13,826 bases of DNA, taken from the NCBI GenBank assembly GCA_959020035.1, contig CAUEQX010000040.1:1-13826 (forward strand), read 5' to 3'. This DNA is from an uncultured Collinsella sp. Its GTDB lineage: Bacteria; Actinomycetota; Coriobacteriia; Coriobacteriales; Coriobacteriaceae. This document shows positions 6,993 to 13,110 of this stretch, piece by piece. The translations under genes and the position numbers were made by a program. Below the pieces are notes generated by a model, which ran no database searches, was not told the origin of the DNA, and worked only from the letters and a program-made list of their open reading frames with translations. Numbering within the stretch: the stretch's first letter is position 1; each line of letters begins with the position of its first letter.

Positions 6993-7164
6993 AGTCCCAG
7001 AAGCTGTCTTCCTCATCCTCGGACTTGGGTCCGCGGTCGACGTACATCTTATGGGTACGCTTCTCCATTACAAAGGCAAGAATCGCAAATAACAGGATGC
7101 CGCCGGCGAAAAGGATGGCAAAACCGGTGCGGGTGCCAAACAAAAAGGAAAAAACTGCGTCCAT
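6991..7164 (-). CDS. Small single-pass membrane protein (57 residues)
   Basis: I found this gene by reading the minus strand. Translation begins MDAVFSFLFGTRTGFAILFA and ends KSEDEEDSFWD. AAGAAGG lies six bases before the ATG, a good ribosome binding site. Residues about 13-33 (GFAILFAGGILLFAILAFV region) form one membrane helix. It is followed by positively charged EKRTHK, which predicts a cytoplasmic C terminus. The tail is acidic. I do not recognise a family. The gene is divergent from serS, with 111 bp between the two starts, and convergent with proC. A ribosome binding site, clear topology and a stop codon fitted to the repeat boundary all support it being real, but conservation should be checked. 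Confidence 0.72.
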   Translation of the reverse strand: MDAVFSFLFGTRTGFAILFAGGILLFAILAFVMEKRTHKMYVDRGPKSEDEEDSFWD

Positions 7165-7188
7165 TGGGTGCCTTCTTGCGTAGTTGAG

Positions 7189-7218
7189 TTGGGTCGTAAA
7201 CGCTCATAAGTATATACT
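7189..7218 (+). promoter_or_regulatory. Candidate serS promoter
   Basis: A -35-like TTGGGT (7189-7194) and a -10 TATACT (7213-7218) are 18 bp apart. The -10 lies inside the palindrome AAGTATATACTT, so a mirror -10 also exists for the divergent small-protein gene. Confidence 0.5.
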
Positions 7219-7246
7219 TGCCCATACATGTACAAGGTTGCAACCT
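7208..7246. promoter_or_regulatory. Cluster of three palindromes, possible operator
   Basis: Within 39 bp are AAGTATATACTT (7208-7219), TACATGTA (7225-7232) and AGGTTGCAACCT (7235-7246), all perfect palindromes. They lie between the divergent starts of serS and the small membrane-protein gene. I recognise no specific regulator from them. Confidence 0.45.
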
Positions 7247-7275
7247 AAATGGAATGTATATCGCCGGAGGATCTA

Positions 7276-8559
7276 ATGCTTGATATCAAGTTTGTTCGCG
7301 AGAACCCCGATGCCATCGATGTCGCCATGGCTAACCGCCAGACGTCTTGGGATCGCGAGAAGTTCTTTGAGCTCGACGACGAGCGCCGTGCCGTCATCAC
7401 CGAGGTCGAGGAGCTCCAGGCTACGCGCAATGCCGAGTCCAAGAAGATTGGCGCCCTGATGAAGGAGGGCAAGAAGGACGAGGCCGAGGCCGCCAAGGAG
7501 GCCGTGCGCGCCGTCAACGAGAAGATTGACGGTCTGGCCGAGCGCCGCACCGCTCTCGAGCAGGAGCAGTACGACTTCATGGCTCACCTGCCCAACATTC
7601 CTTGCGAGGCCACGCCGTACGGCAAGGACGAGGACGAGAACATCGAGCGTCGCCGCTGGGGCACCCCGCGCGAGTTCGACTTCGACTTTAAGCCGCACTG
7701 GGATCTGGGCACCGACCTCGACATTCTTGACTTCGAGCGCGGCAACAAGCTCTCCGGCAGCCGTTTCACCGTTCTCGGTGGCGCCGGTGCCCGCCTGGAG
7801 CGTGCCCTCATCAACTTCTTCCTCGATACGCACACCAGCCGTGGCTTCAAGGAGTGGTGGCCGCCTATCGTCGTCAAGCGTCAGACCATGTTTGGCACGG
7901 GCCAGCTGCCCAAGTTCGAGGACGACGCCTATCACGTCTCGGGCGACAACTTCCTGATCCCCACCGCCGAGGTCGTGCTTACCAACCTGCACGCCGGCGA
8001 GGTCCTCGATGCCGACACCCTGCCGCGCCGCTACACCGCCTTCACCCCCTGCTTCCGTGAGGAAGCCGGTTCCGCCGGTCGCGACACCCGCGGCATCATC
8101 CGTCAGCACGAGTTCGACAAGGTCGAGATGGTCAAGTTCGCTAAGCCGGAGGAGTCCGACGAGGAGCTCGAGAGCATGACCGCCGAGGCCGAGTACCTGC
8201 TGCAGCAGCTGGGCCTTCCGTATCGCGTGATTAGCCTGTGCACCGGCGACCTGGGCTTCTCTGCCCGTCAGACCTATGACGTCGAGGTCTGGCTGCCGAG
8301 CTACAACGCCTACAAGGAGATCAGCTCCTGCTCCAACTGCGGCGACTTCCAGGCTCGCCGCGCCAACATCAAGTATCGCGACCCCGAGAACTTCAAGGGT
8401 TCGCGCTACCTGCACACCCTTAACGGTTCCGGCCTGCCGGCTGGCCGCACCATGGCTGCCATTCTGGAGAACTACCAGAACGCCGACGGCACCATCACGA
8501 TCCCCGAGGTCCTGCGTCCCTACATGGGCGGCCTCGAGAAGATTGAGCCGGTCGCGTAA
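7276..8559 (+). CDS. serS: Seryl-tRNA synthetase
   Basis: This class II aminoacyl-tRNA synthetase charges tRNA-Ser and also supplies Ser-tRNA-Sec where selenocysteine is used. I choose ATG 7276 because GGAGG lies five bases upstream and the product starts MLDIKFVRENPD, the usual SerRS N terminus. An ATG nine codons earlier lacks this. Residues about 27-110 form the long antiparallel coiled coil that grips the variable arm of tRNA-Ser. Motif 2 is visible as TPCFREEAGSAGRDTRGIIR with FRE at 260-262, followed by HEFDKVE. Motif 3 is GSGLPAGRTMAAILEN with R391. The length of 427 residues is standard. I see no T-box leader. A tRNA-Ser gene that it would charge lies in the same window. Confidence 0.98.
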   Translation: MLDIKFVRENPDAIDVAMANRQTSWDREKFFELDDERRAVITEVEELQATRNAESKKIGALMKEGKKDEAEAAKEAVRAVNEKIDGLAERRTALEQEQYDFMAHLPNIPCEATPYGKDEDENIERRRWGTPREFDFDFKPHWDLGTDLDILDFERGNKLSGSRFTVLGGAGARLERALINFFLDTHTSRGFKEWWPPIVVKRQTMFGTGQLPKFEDDAYHVSGDNFLIPTAEVVLTNLHAGEVLDADTLPRRYTAFTPCFREEAGSAGRDTRGIIRQHEFDKVEMVKFAKPEESDEELESMTAEAEYLLQQLGLPYRVISLCTGDLGFSARQTYDVEVWLPSYNAYKEISSCSNCGDFQARRANIKYRDPENFKGSRYLHTLNGSGLPAGRTMAAILENYQNADGTITIPEVLRPYMGGLEKIEPVA

Positions 8560-8582
8560 CTTGGCTGCATAGGCGATATGCA

Positions 8583-8610
8583 AGGGCGCTCCTTCGGGGG
8601 CGCCCTATTT
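8583..8610 (+). terminator. serS terminator
   Basis: AGGGCGC and GCGCCCT form a stem closed by CCTTCGGG, which contains a stable UUCG loop. A short, weak T stretch follows. It lies 23 bp after the stop. Confidence 0.75.
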
Positions 8611-8659
8611 CGTGCGCAGGTCCATACCATGCCGTGCGGACAGCTCAATAGAAAACACA

Positions 8660-8673
8660 CGAACAACTGTTCT
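8660..8673. promoter_or_regulatory. Possible LexA (SOS) box
   Basis: CGAACAACTGTTCT contains GAAC-N4-GTTC, the core of the Gram-positive/actinobacterial LexA site. Two positions differ from the B. subtilis-type consensus. It overlaps the expected -35 region of the candidate promoter for the 125-residue gene. Confidence 0.45.
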
Positions 8674-8699
8674 GTATACAGCCATCTACCTGCTATGCT
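8670..8699 (+). promoter_or_regulatory. Candidate promoter of the 125-residue gene
   Basis: A -10 TATGCT (8694-8699) is preceded by TGC, making it an extended -10. The -35 (TTCTGT, 18 bp upstream) is poor and overlaps the possible LexA box. The leader to the start codon would be about 27 nt. Confidence 0.45.
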
Positions 8700-8732
8700 T
8701 TTGCTAAATAAGAGTGAGAGAAAGGGGACGCG

Positions 8733-9110
8733 ATGGAGCTGTTTGATGATCGGGTGGTTTTGTTTGAGAGCGACGAGGGCGGGGAGTACCTGCTTGTGAC
8801 GTGTGAGCCGTCTGGCATGGGTGGCCTGGTGGTTCGACAGACGAGCGAGGGGCCGTTGACGCAATGGTGCTTTGAGGAGTCGCCGCATGTGGTCGAGACC
8901 TTTGTGGCGCACGAAGGGCTTGTGGCCCTGGAGCACTTCTATGGGGTCCGGACATCTAACCAGGTTGCTCGCATGTTGAGCATCTCGTTTGCCGATTATG
9001 ATTGTGCCCAGCGGGTGAGATCGCTCCTGAGGGAACTTGATGCCAAGTTTGACGTGATCGAAAAGCCAATCGATCGTACGGGGAACAGCGGTATATGCGG
9101 AGCAGCATGA
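8733..9110 (+). CDS. Protein of unknown function (125 residues)
   Basis: The start is supported by AAAGGGG eight bases upstream. The sequence begins MELFDDRVVLFESDEGGEYL and has no signal peptide, membrane segment or motif I recognise. It is acidic overall, with a predicted beta-rich first half (VVLFES, YLLVTCEP, GLVVRQTS) and a helical second half (SNQVARMLSISFADYDCAQRVRSLLREL). The pattern suggests a small cytosolic alpha/beta protein. It is flanked by its own candidate promoter with a possible LexA site and by the tRNA-Arg cluster, 37 bp before the first tRNA promoter. No terminator separates it from that promoter. A DNA-damage or stress role can be proposed only from the putative operator. 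I cannot assign a function. Confidence 0.75.
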   Translation: MELFDDRVVLFESDEGGEYLLVTCEPSGMGGLVVRQTSEGPLTQWCFEESPHVVETFVAHEGLVALEHFYGVRTSNQVARMLSISFADYDCAQRVRSLLRELDAKFDVIEKPIDRTGNSGICGAA

Positions 9111-9146
9111 CAAAACTGCGTTCCACAAAAAAGTTTGAGATTGTGC

Positions 9147-9175
9147 TTGACTCCAATAAGCTAAAGTGGTTTTAT
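9147..9175 (+). promoter_or_regulatory. tRNA-Arg-1 promoter
   Basis: TTGACT and TTTTAT are spaced by 17 bp, and the -10 ends 12 bp before the tRNA. Confidence 0.75.
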
Positions 9176-9187
9176 ATGTCTTGCGCT

Positions 9188-9264
9188 GCGGCGTTACCTC
9201 AGCTGGATAGAGGGTCTGACTACGAATCAGAACGTCATAGGTTCGAATCCTATACGCCGCACCA
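9188..9264 (+). tRNA. tRNA-Arg(ACG), copy 1
   Basis: A 77-nt tRNA with encoded CCA. The acceptor stem GCGGCGT pairs with ACGCCGC, with discriminator A. Stem TCTGA/TCAGA encloses CTACGAA, giving anticodon ACG at 9222-9224, which would be read as ICG after A34 deamination. The T-arm is ATAGG-TTCGAAT-CCTAT. It is identical to copies 2 and 3. Only the start of the associated element follows it. Confidence 0.97.
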
Positions 9265-9274
9265 ATTGAAATTG

Positions 9275-9304
9275 AAAGCCTCCGGCAACGGGGGCTTTTC
9301 TTTT
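9275..9304 (+). terminator. tRNA-Arg-1 terminator
   Basis: AAAGCCTCCG pairs with CGGGGGCTTT around GCAA, allowing one G-U pair; the T tail is interrupted by one C. Confidence 0.82.
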
Positions 9305-9319
9305 ATGCCACCGCTGCAT

Positions 9320-9346
9320 GGATTCGAACCTCGGTCGAGGCGCGAG
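9320..9346 (+). repeat. Truncated tRNA-associated element, Arg-1 copy
   Basis: GGATTCGAACCT (reverse complement of the tRNA-Arg T-arm), the hairpin CCTC-GGTC-GAGG and CGCGAG match the start of the Arg-2 and Arg-3 elements. Identity then stops, and no 3'-end copy of the tRNA follows. It looks like a decayed or never-completed unit. Confidence 0.75.
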
Positions 9347-9387
9347 TATCTTAATCATCACTTCGTAAAATTTTTCCAAATTGTCGC

Positions 9388-9416
9388 TTGACCCATCGAG
9401 GGGTCACGTGCATAAT
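9388..9416 (+). promoter_or_regulatory. tRNA-Arg-2 promoter
   Basis: TTGACC and CATAAT are spaced by 17 bp, followed 12 bp later by the tRNA. Flanking bases, including GTGCATAATAATC around the -10, are shared with the Arg-3 promoter. Confidence 0.8.
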
Positions 9417-9428
9417 AATCCGTGCGTT

Positions 9429-9505
9429 GCGGCGTTACCTCAGCTGGATAGAGGGTCTGACTACGAATCAGAACGTCATAGGTTCGAATCCTATACGCCG
9501 CACCA
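9429..9505 (+). tRNA. tRNA-Arg(ACG), copy 2
   Basis: Identical in sequence to copies 1 and 3, with encoded CCA. Its last 20 nt (GAATCC through CCA) are repeated at 9676-9695, 190 bp downstream. Confidence 0.97.
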
Positions 9506-9515
9506 ATTGAGTTTT

Positions 9516-9544
9516 AAGCCTCCGGAAACGGGGGCTTTTCCTTT
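9516..9544 (+). terminator. tRNA-Arg-2 terminator
   Basis: GCCTCCG pairs with CGGGGGC around GAAA, followed by TTTTCCTTT. The tail is imperfect. Confidence 0.78.
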
Positions 9545-9559
9545 ACGGGGGCATTGCGG

Positions 9560-9695
9560 GGATTCGAACCTCGTTCGAGGCGCGAGCGTCAAGAAAACGC
9601 GGAGCGTTTTTAGCGAGCGGGCGAGTCCGCCGGCAGGCGGGCGAAGCCGGTGCGGATCCGCGCAGCGGATGCGCGGAATCCTATACGCCGCACCA
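9560..9695 (+). repeat. tRNA-associated structured element, Arg-2 copy
   Basis: It starts with GGATTCGAACCT, the reverse complement of the tRNA-Arg T-arm, and ends in a 20-nt copy of the tRNA-Arg 3' end. GGATTC at the start pairs with GAATCC near the end. The internal hairpins match the other copies: CCTC-GTTC-GAGG, AAAACGC/GCGTTTT, GGCG-AGTC-CGCC, GGC-GAA-GCC and the GCGGATCCGC-GCA-GCGGATGCGC stem. As in the Leu copy, the flanks of the second hairpin are GCGAGC on both sides, leaving a tandem G-A mismatch. Confidence 0.8.
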
Positions 9696-9705
9696 ACTGA
9701 ACTTT

Positions 9706-9733
9706 AAAGCCTCCGGTAACGGAGGCTTTTCTT
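9706..9733 (+). terminator. Terminator after the Arg-2 element
   Basis: AAAGCCTCCG pairs perfectly with CGGAGGCTTT around a GTAA loop, followed by T-rich sequence. It differs from the first Arg-2 terminator by compensated changes, so the hairpin has been maintained. Confidence 0.85.
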
Positions 9734-9812
9734 ATATCGCGATGCGTCGAAGATCGCATCAAGTGGTCAAAATGAGTAAAAATCAAATTTGATAACTTTT
9801 TTCGAAAATTGC

Positions 9813-9841
9813 TTGACCTTTATTCAGTCGATGTGCATAAT
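9813..9841 (+). promoter_or_regulatory. tRNA-Arg-3 promoter
   Basis: TTGACC and CATAAT are spaced by 17 bp, with the tRNA 12 bp further on. The AT-rich upstream stretch (9776-9808) may act as an UP element. The 79 bp between 9734 and 9812 hold nothing else I can recognise. Confidence 0.8.
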
Positions 9842-9853
9842 AATCAACAAGTC

Positions 9854-9930
9854 GCGGCGTTACCTCAGCTGGATAGAGGGTCTGACTACGAATCAGAACG
9901 TCATAGGTTCGAATCCTATACGCCGCACCA
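9854..9930 (+). tRNA. tRNA-Arg(ACG), copy 3
   Basis: Identical to copies 1 and 2, with encoded CCA. Its last 20 nt recur at 10101-10120, again 190 bp downstream. Confidence 0.97.
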
Positions 9931-9939
9931 TTTGAGATT

Positions 9940-9969
9940 AAAGCTCCCGGCAACGGGGGCTTTTCTTTT
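9940..9969 (+). terminator. tRNA-Arg-3 terminator
   Basis: AAAGCTCCCG pairs with CGGGGGCTTT around GCAA, with one G-U pair, followed by a T-rich run. Confidence 0.82.
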
Positions 9970-9984
9970 ATGTAAACACTGCAT

Positions 9985-10120
9985 GGATTCGAACCTCGGT
10001 CGAGGCGCGGGCGTAAAGAAAACGCGGAGCGTTTTTAGCCCGCGGGCGAGCGCGCCGGCAGGCGGGCGAAGCCGGTGCGGATCCGCGCAGCGGATGCGCG
10101 GAATCCTATACGCCGCACCA
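9985..10120 (+). repeat. tRNA-associated structured element, Arg-3 copy
   Basis: The layout is the same as for Arg-2: inverted T-arm, hairpin core, 20-nt tRNA 3' end. The outer part of the second hairpin is fully paired here (GCGGGC 10007-10012 with GCCCGC 10038-10043), where Leu and Arg-2 have GCGAGC on both sides. Both strands of this helix have changed together. The third hairpin has loop AGCG between GGCG and CGCC. Confidence 0.8.
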
Positions 10121-10129
10121 ATTGATTTT

Positions 10130-10160
10130 AAAGCTCCCGGCAACGGGGACTTTTCTTTTG
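10130..10160 (+). terminator. Terminator after the Arg-3 element
   Basis: AAAGCTCCCG faces CGGGGACTTT around GCAA with one C-A mismatch, followed by TTTTCTTTT. It is slightly weaker than the other copies. Confidence 0.7.
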
Positions 10161-10283
10161 CGCCAGCTTGAGTGCTTTCGTCCAAAGGGACTATTTCCTG
10201 TCGACTCGTGTAAGATTTCGAGTAGATGTCGCGACTTATTCGCGACCACTCCTTCTTCAAGCGACCGATCAGGGTGATATTTC

Positions 10284-12725
10284 GTGGCAGAGCGTCCGAC
10301 ATACAAGCTCAGGTTTCTCGATCCCAAGAAGCGCTTTCCGGCGATGCCCGAGCAGCCTGCGGGACGCTCATATGGCGTGGTCTGGAAACTCTTTGGCGAG
10401 GATCAGCATGAATCTTGTTATGTCGTCGAATTCGTTGGCAAAAGCCATGTGTCGCTTTTGGGCTACGTAAGCGTTTCGGGTGAGGTGTACAAGGTGGACC
10501 GCCCCGTTAGCGAGGCTCCGCTGCCCAACGATCCCGACATGGAACTGGTCCTTGACGACTCGGACTCCGGTATTGGTGAGATTATGGTGAGGGGAGCAAA
10601 CGGCACGATGCGCGCGTGCGCGCGAACCGTCGGCTCTCCCGAAGGTCCCATGCGCGAACAGTCCGATCACGAGACATGGAATTCGACCCGCTCCCTTCCT
10701 TACGGTGAGTTCATGGCATCGATGTTCCTGCGCTACGTGATATTCGCTGACTCCGAAAATACCATTGCGAGCACGGCGGACGCCGACGGACTCGACGAGG
10801 GTATGCAAAACGTTGTCGACAAGATCAAGCTCGTAAAGTTGCCCGAGCCGGTCGAGGTGTTTTTGGGCTTTAACACGGCACCGCTACCTGACGCTATTGA
10901 GACGCTGCTCTACCGCGTTGACCATGCCGAGAATCCGAGCGGTATCGAGCGCTATGCCGCCGCCCTTATGAGTGAAATTGACTTGCCCCGCTTGCGCGCC
11001 ATCGCCGCTAAGTCCGAGATGAGCCTGGCTCGCATCGATCGCTCAAAGCTTTTCTATCTCAATTTTGATCGCAGCCTGCTGGACCAGGACGAGATTGACA
11101 TGCTGCTTGCCATCGAGTGCCGTCTTAACCGTCTCTCCGGCATCCTTGAGCACATCGGGGCCGGATTGGTCCCTGCGGCATCCTCGCCGAGCCTTGAGGG
11201 CTGCGCGCTCTTTGATGCGTGGCATATCGCCAAGACGACCAACGATGTTCCCCGACTGCTCGATACGGCCTCGAGCGATAACCCGTGGGGCAAACCGGGT
11301 ACGGTGGCTTGCCAGCCGGGCGGTGAGTGGGATGTGCGTACCCGCTTCGCGCGTATTGTCGAGGCACTTAACGTGGTCACGCGGCTCGACTATACCTATC
11401 GGGCAAACGTTGCCGAGGGGATCATGCTCGTTCGGTTTGGGCAGTCTGTCGTTGATGCTATGCCACAACGTGAATACGACGCTCAAGATGACGCCTGGCG
11501 CGAGTTGGACGAGGACACGCGCGCGATCTGGGCCGCGGAGCACGATGCGCGTATTGTGCTTACACTCGCGGCGGCTTGCTTTGCCGCGGGCGCCTGCATC
11601 ACGCGCTGCTATGTGCAGATTGCTGCTCCCGACAGTGAGCAGGGCGAGCGCGTTGTTGCAACGTATTTCTTTGGGCGTGCGGCCTATCTGGCCGATTGCG
11701 TGCCTGTCGCCAAGGATCTTGAGAGCATGGACATGGACGATATGCCGTGCAAGCGTGTACTTGAGGCGTATGAGTCAACCGCTCCGGAGACGATTGAGCC
11801 TGCGGAGGTTCATGCTCGTCCGCGTGATGACCATCGCACGCTGCCGCCGGCGCTGCGCGATCTGCTGCTTGCCGATACGGCTGACGAGTTGGAGGTCATG
11901 GAAGAGGACGACGACCCATACGTGGCCCGTGTTGTTGAATTGCGCGAGCAGGCAAAAGTCGACCGTACAGGTGCTTTTGAAGGTTTTTCCCGTCTTGTTG
12001 AGGAGTTGGAGGCCAAGTGCGCCGTCGCCGAGCTTTTGGCGACAGGTCCGGTTCAAACGCAGTTTTGCGATAACCAGCTGGTGCGCATGGTGCTACCGGT
12101 GTTGGAAGAAGACCGCTCTGTGCGAATCCTTCGTGCGCCCGATGCGCTGTACTTTGCCCAGCACGAGATCTGCAGCTTTTACGCCGAGCAGGAGGACTTT
12201 GAACGAGCACTGCCCGAGGTGCGCCATCTTTACGATCTGGCGCGCTCGTCCATGCAGTCGCACTTTGCGCTCATCAACGTGCTTGCGCGTCTGGAGCGCT
12301 TTGACGAGATTATCGAGGTGGCGCGCCACGGCCTACGTATTGCCAGCGATCGTTCTGCAATCGGCTACCTGTTCTATCGCTTGGCGTTTGCCTATTGGAA
12401 TTGCGATCAGCTCGAGCTCGCGTTGGCGTGCTACCGCCTCGTGCCGCGCGGCGAGGAGTCGGGTAGCAACGCGCTGGAGGAAATGCAGGGCCTTATGAAC
12501 GAGATGGGTGTCAATGAGCCGCCGACGTTCGAGGAAGCGGTCGAGACCATCCACAAGGCTGGACTAGAGCTGCCGCCAGTGTCCGCCGTGACGAATCAGC
12601 TGGCAGATGCCGCTGTGCAACTGGTCGACAACGGTTTCTTTTTCCTGGCGCGCGGTTGTATCTTCCAAATGTGGCGCACCATGGGCAACGATGAGCTCGG
12701 CTCCCTCAATCGCTCGCTGGGGTAG
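10284..12725 (+). CDS. Large protein of unknown function with C-terminal TPR-like repeats (813 residues)
   Basis: The frame starts at GTG 10284, with AGGGTGA about six bases upstream as a fair ribosome binding site. I see no signal peptide or convincing transmembrane span; a short Ala-rich stretch near 425-445 (LTLAAACFAAGACITRC) is the most hydrophobic. The first 150 residues contain compact beta-type sequence (YGVVWKLFGED, CYVVEFVGKSHVSLLGYVSV). The middle is mixed and acidic, with EVMEEDDDPY near 537. Residues about 615-760 look like paired helices of TPR type: FAQHEICSFYAEQEDFERAL, then LINVLARLERFDEIIEVAR, then LFYRLAFAYWNCDQLELALA. This suggests a cytoplasmic scaffold or interaction protein. 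I recognise no catalytic motif and no named family. It stands alone between the tRNA-Arg cluster and tRNA-Ser. Confidence 0.82.
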   Translation: MAERPTYKLRFLDPKKRFPAMPEQPAGRSYGVVWKLFGEDQHESCYVVEFVGKSHVSLLGYVSVSGEVYKVDRPVSEAPLPNDPDMELVLDDSDSGIGEIMVRGANGTMRACARTVGSPEGPMREQSDHETWNSTRSLPYGEFMASMFLRYVIFADSENTIASTADADGLDEGMQNVVDKIKLVKLPEPVEVFLGFNTAPLPDAIETLLYRVDHAENPSGIERYAAALMSEIDLPRLRAIAAKSEMSLARIDRSKLFYLNFDRSLLDQDEIDMLLAIECRLNRLSGILEHIGAGLVPAASSPSLEGCALFDAWHIAKTTNDVPRLLDTASSDNPWGKPGTVACQPGGEWDVRTRFARIVEALNVVTRLDYTYRANVAEGIMLVRFGQSVVDAMPQREYDAQDDAWRELDEDTRAIWAAEHDARIVLTLAAACFAAGACITRCYVQIAAPDSEQGERVVATYFFGRAAYLADCVPVAKDLESMDMDDMPCKRVLEAYESTAPETIEPAEVHARPRDDHRTLPPALRDLLLADTADELEVMEEDDDPYVARVVELREQAKVDRTGAFEGFSRLVEELEAKCAVAELLATGPVQTQFCDNQLVRMVLPVLEEDRSVRILRAPDALYFAQHEICSFYAEQEDFERALPEVRHLYDLARSSMQSHFALINVLARLERFDEIIEVARHGLRIASDRSAIGYLFYRLAFAYWNCDQLELALACYRLVPRGEESGSNALEEMQGLMNEMGVNEPPTFEEAVETIHKAGLELPPVSAVTNQLADAAVQLVDNGFFFLARGCIFQMWRTMGNDELGSLNRSLG

Positions 12726-12776
12726 TAGCGAAAACTGCAAGGAGGAAAGGCCACTGGACAATTAGAAAATTCCCTC

Positions 12777-12805
12777 TTGCCCAACTTCGACTGTTTGGTT
12801 ACTAT
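12777..12805 (+). promoter_or_regulatory. tRNA-Ser promoter
   Basis: TTGCCC and TACTAT are spaced by 17 bp. The -10 ends 14 bp before the tRNA 5' end. Confidence 0.72.
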
Positions 12806-12819
12806 AGAACGGCTGTTAC

Positions 12820-12910
12820 GGAGAGCTGACCGAGAGGCCGAAGGTGCTCGCCTGCTAAGCGAGTATGCCCCAAAAGGGCATCTGGGGTTCGAATCCCCAG
12901 CTCTCCGCCA
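12820..12910 (+). tRNA. tRNA-Ser(GCT)
   Basis: A class II tRNA of 91 nt with encoded CCA. The acceptor stem GGAGAGC pairs with GCTCTCC, and the discriminator is G. CTCGC/GCGAG encloses CTGCTAA, giving anticodon GCT at 12854-12856, reading AGC and AGU. The long variable arm has the stem TGCCC/GGGCA. Its last 18 nt from the T-loop are repeated at 13083-13100, 190 bp downstream. Confidence 0.97.
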
Positions 12911-12924
12911 GTACGAATTTGAAG

Positions 12925-12950
12925 AAGGGTCCCATTTGGGGCCCTTTTTT
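12925..12950 (+). terminator. tRNA-Ser terminator
   Basis: AGGGTCCCA faces TGGGGCCCT with one T-G pair, followed by a run of T. Confidence 0.82.
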
Positions 12951-12965
12951 GTGCGGAGAAAGGAG

Positions 12966-13100
12966 GCTGGGGATTCGAACCCGAGAGGGCACGGGCGTTA
13001 AGCAAACGCGAAAGCGTTTGTAGCCCGTGGGCGAAAAGCCGCCAGGCTTTGAAGCCGGAGGGCATGCGTAGCATGTCCGGACATCCCCAGCTCTCCGCCA
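12966..13100 (+). repeat. tRNA-associated structured element, Ser copy (diverged core)
   Basis: It opens with a 17-nt exact reverse complement of the tRNA-Ser T-arm region (12885-12901) and ends in a copy of the tRNA-Ser 3' end. GCTGGGGAT (12966-12974) pairs with ATCCCCAGC (13083-13091). The primary sequence differs much from the other copies, but the hairpin series is kept: CCC-GAGA-GGG; ACGGGC/GCCCGT enclosing CAAACGC-GAAA-GCGTTTG; GGC-GAAAA-GCC; GGCT-TTGA-AGCC; and GGGCATGC-GTA-GCATGTCC, which includes one G-U pair if read as plus-strand RNA. This copy gives the best evidence that the fold, not just the sequence, is conserved. Confidence 0.8.
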
Positions 13101-13110
13101 GTTTAACTTT

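Noticed and set aside
7273..8583. A 436-codon minus-strand frame opposite serS
   Set aside because: Antisense shadow of an unmistakable SerRS gene; the translation is low-complexity Leu/Val/Gly/Ala.
9188..10160. CRISPR-like array formed by the tRNA-Arg repeats
   Set aside because: The repeats are whole tRNA genes with promoters and terminators at unequal distances (241 and 425 bp), with no short regular spacers and no cas genes.
9381..10171. Two open frames of 108 and 120 codons running through the tRNA-Arg genes
   Set aside because: They translate tRNA and element sequence, and resemble each other only because those sequences are repeated. No start signals are present.
10228..10246. Hairpin GTCGCG/CGCGAC upstream of the 813-residue gene as a terminator or riboswitch
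   Set aside because: It has only 6 bp, no T run and no known riboswitch motif. It may be chance in GC-rich DNA, so it is not listed as a feature.
11065..12498. A 477-codon plus-strand frame inside the 813-residue gene
   Set aside because: The translation is rich in Arg, Ser and Cys, typical of a shifted frame in high-GC DNA, and it has no ribosome binding site. The enclosing frame has natural composition and helical repeats.
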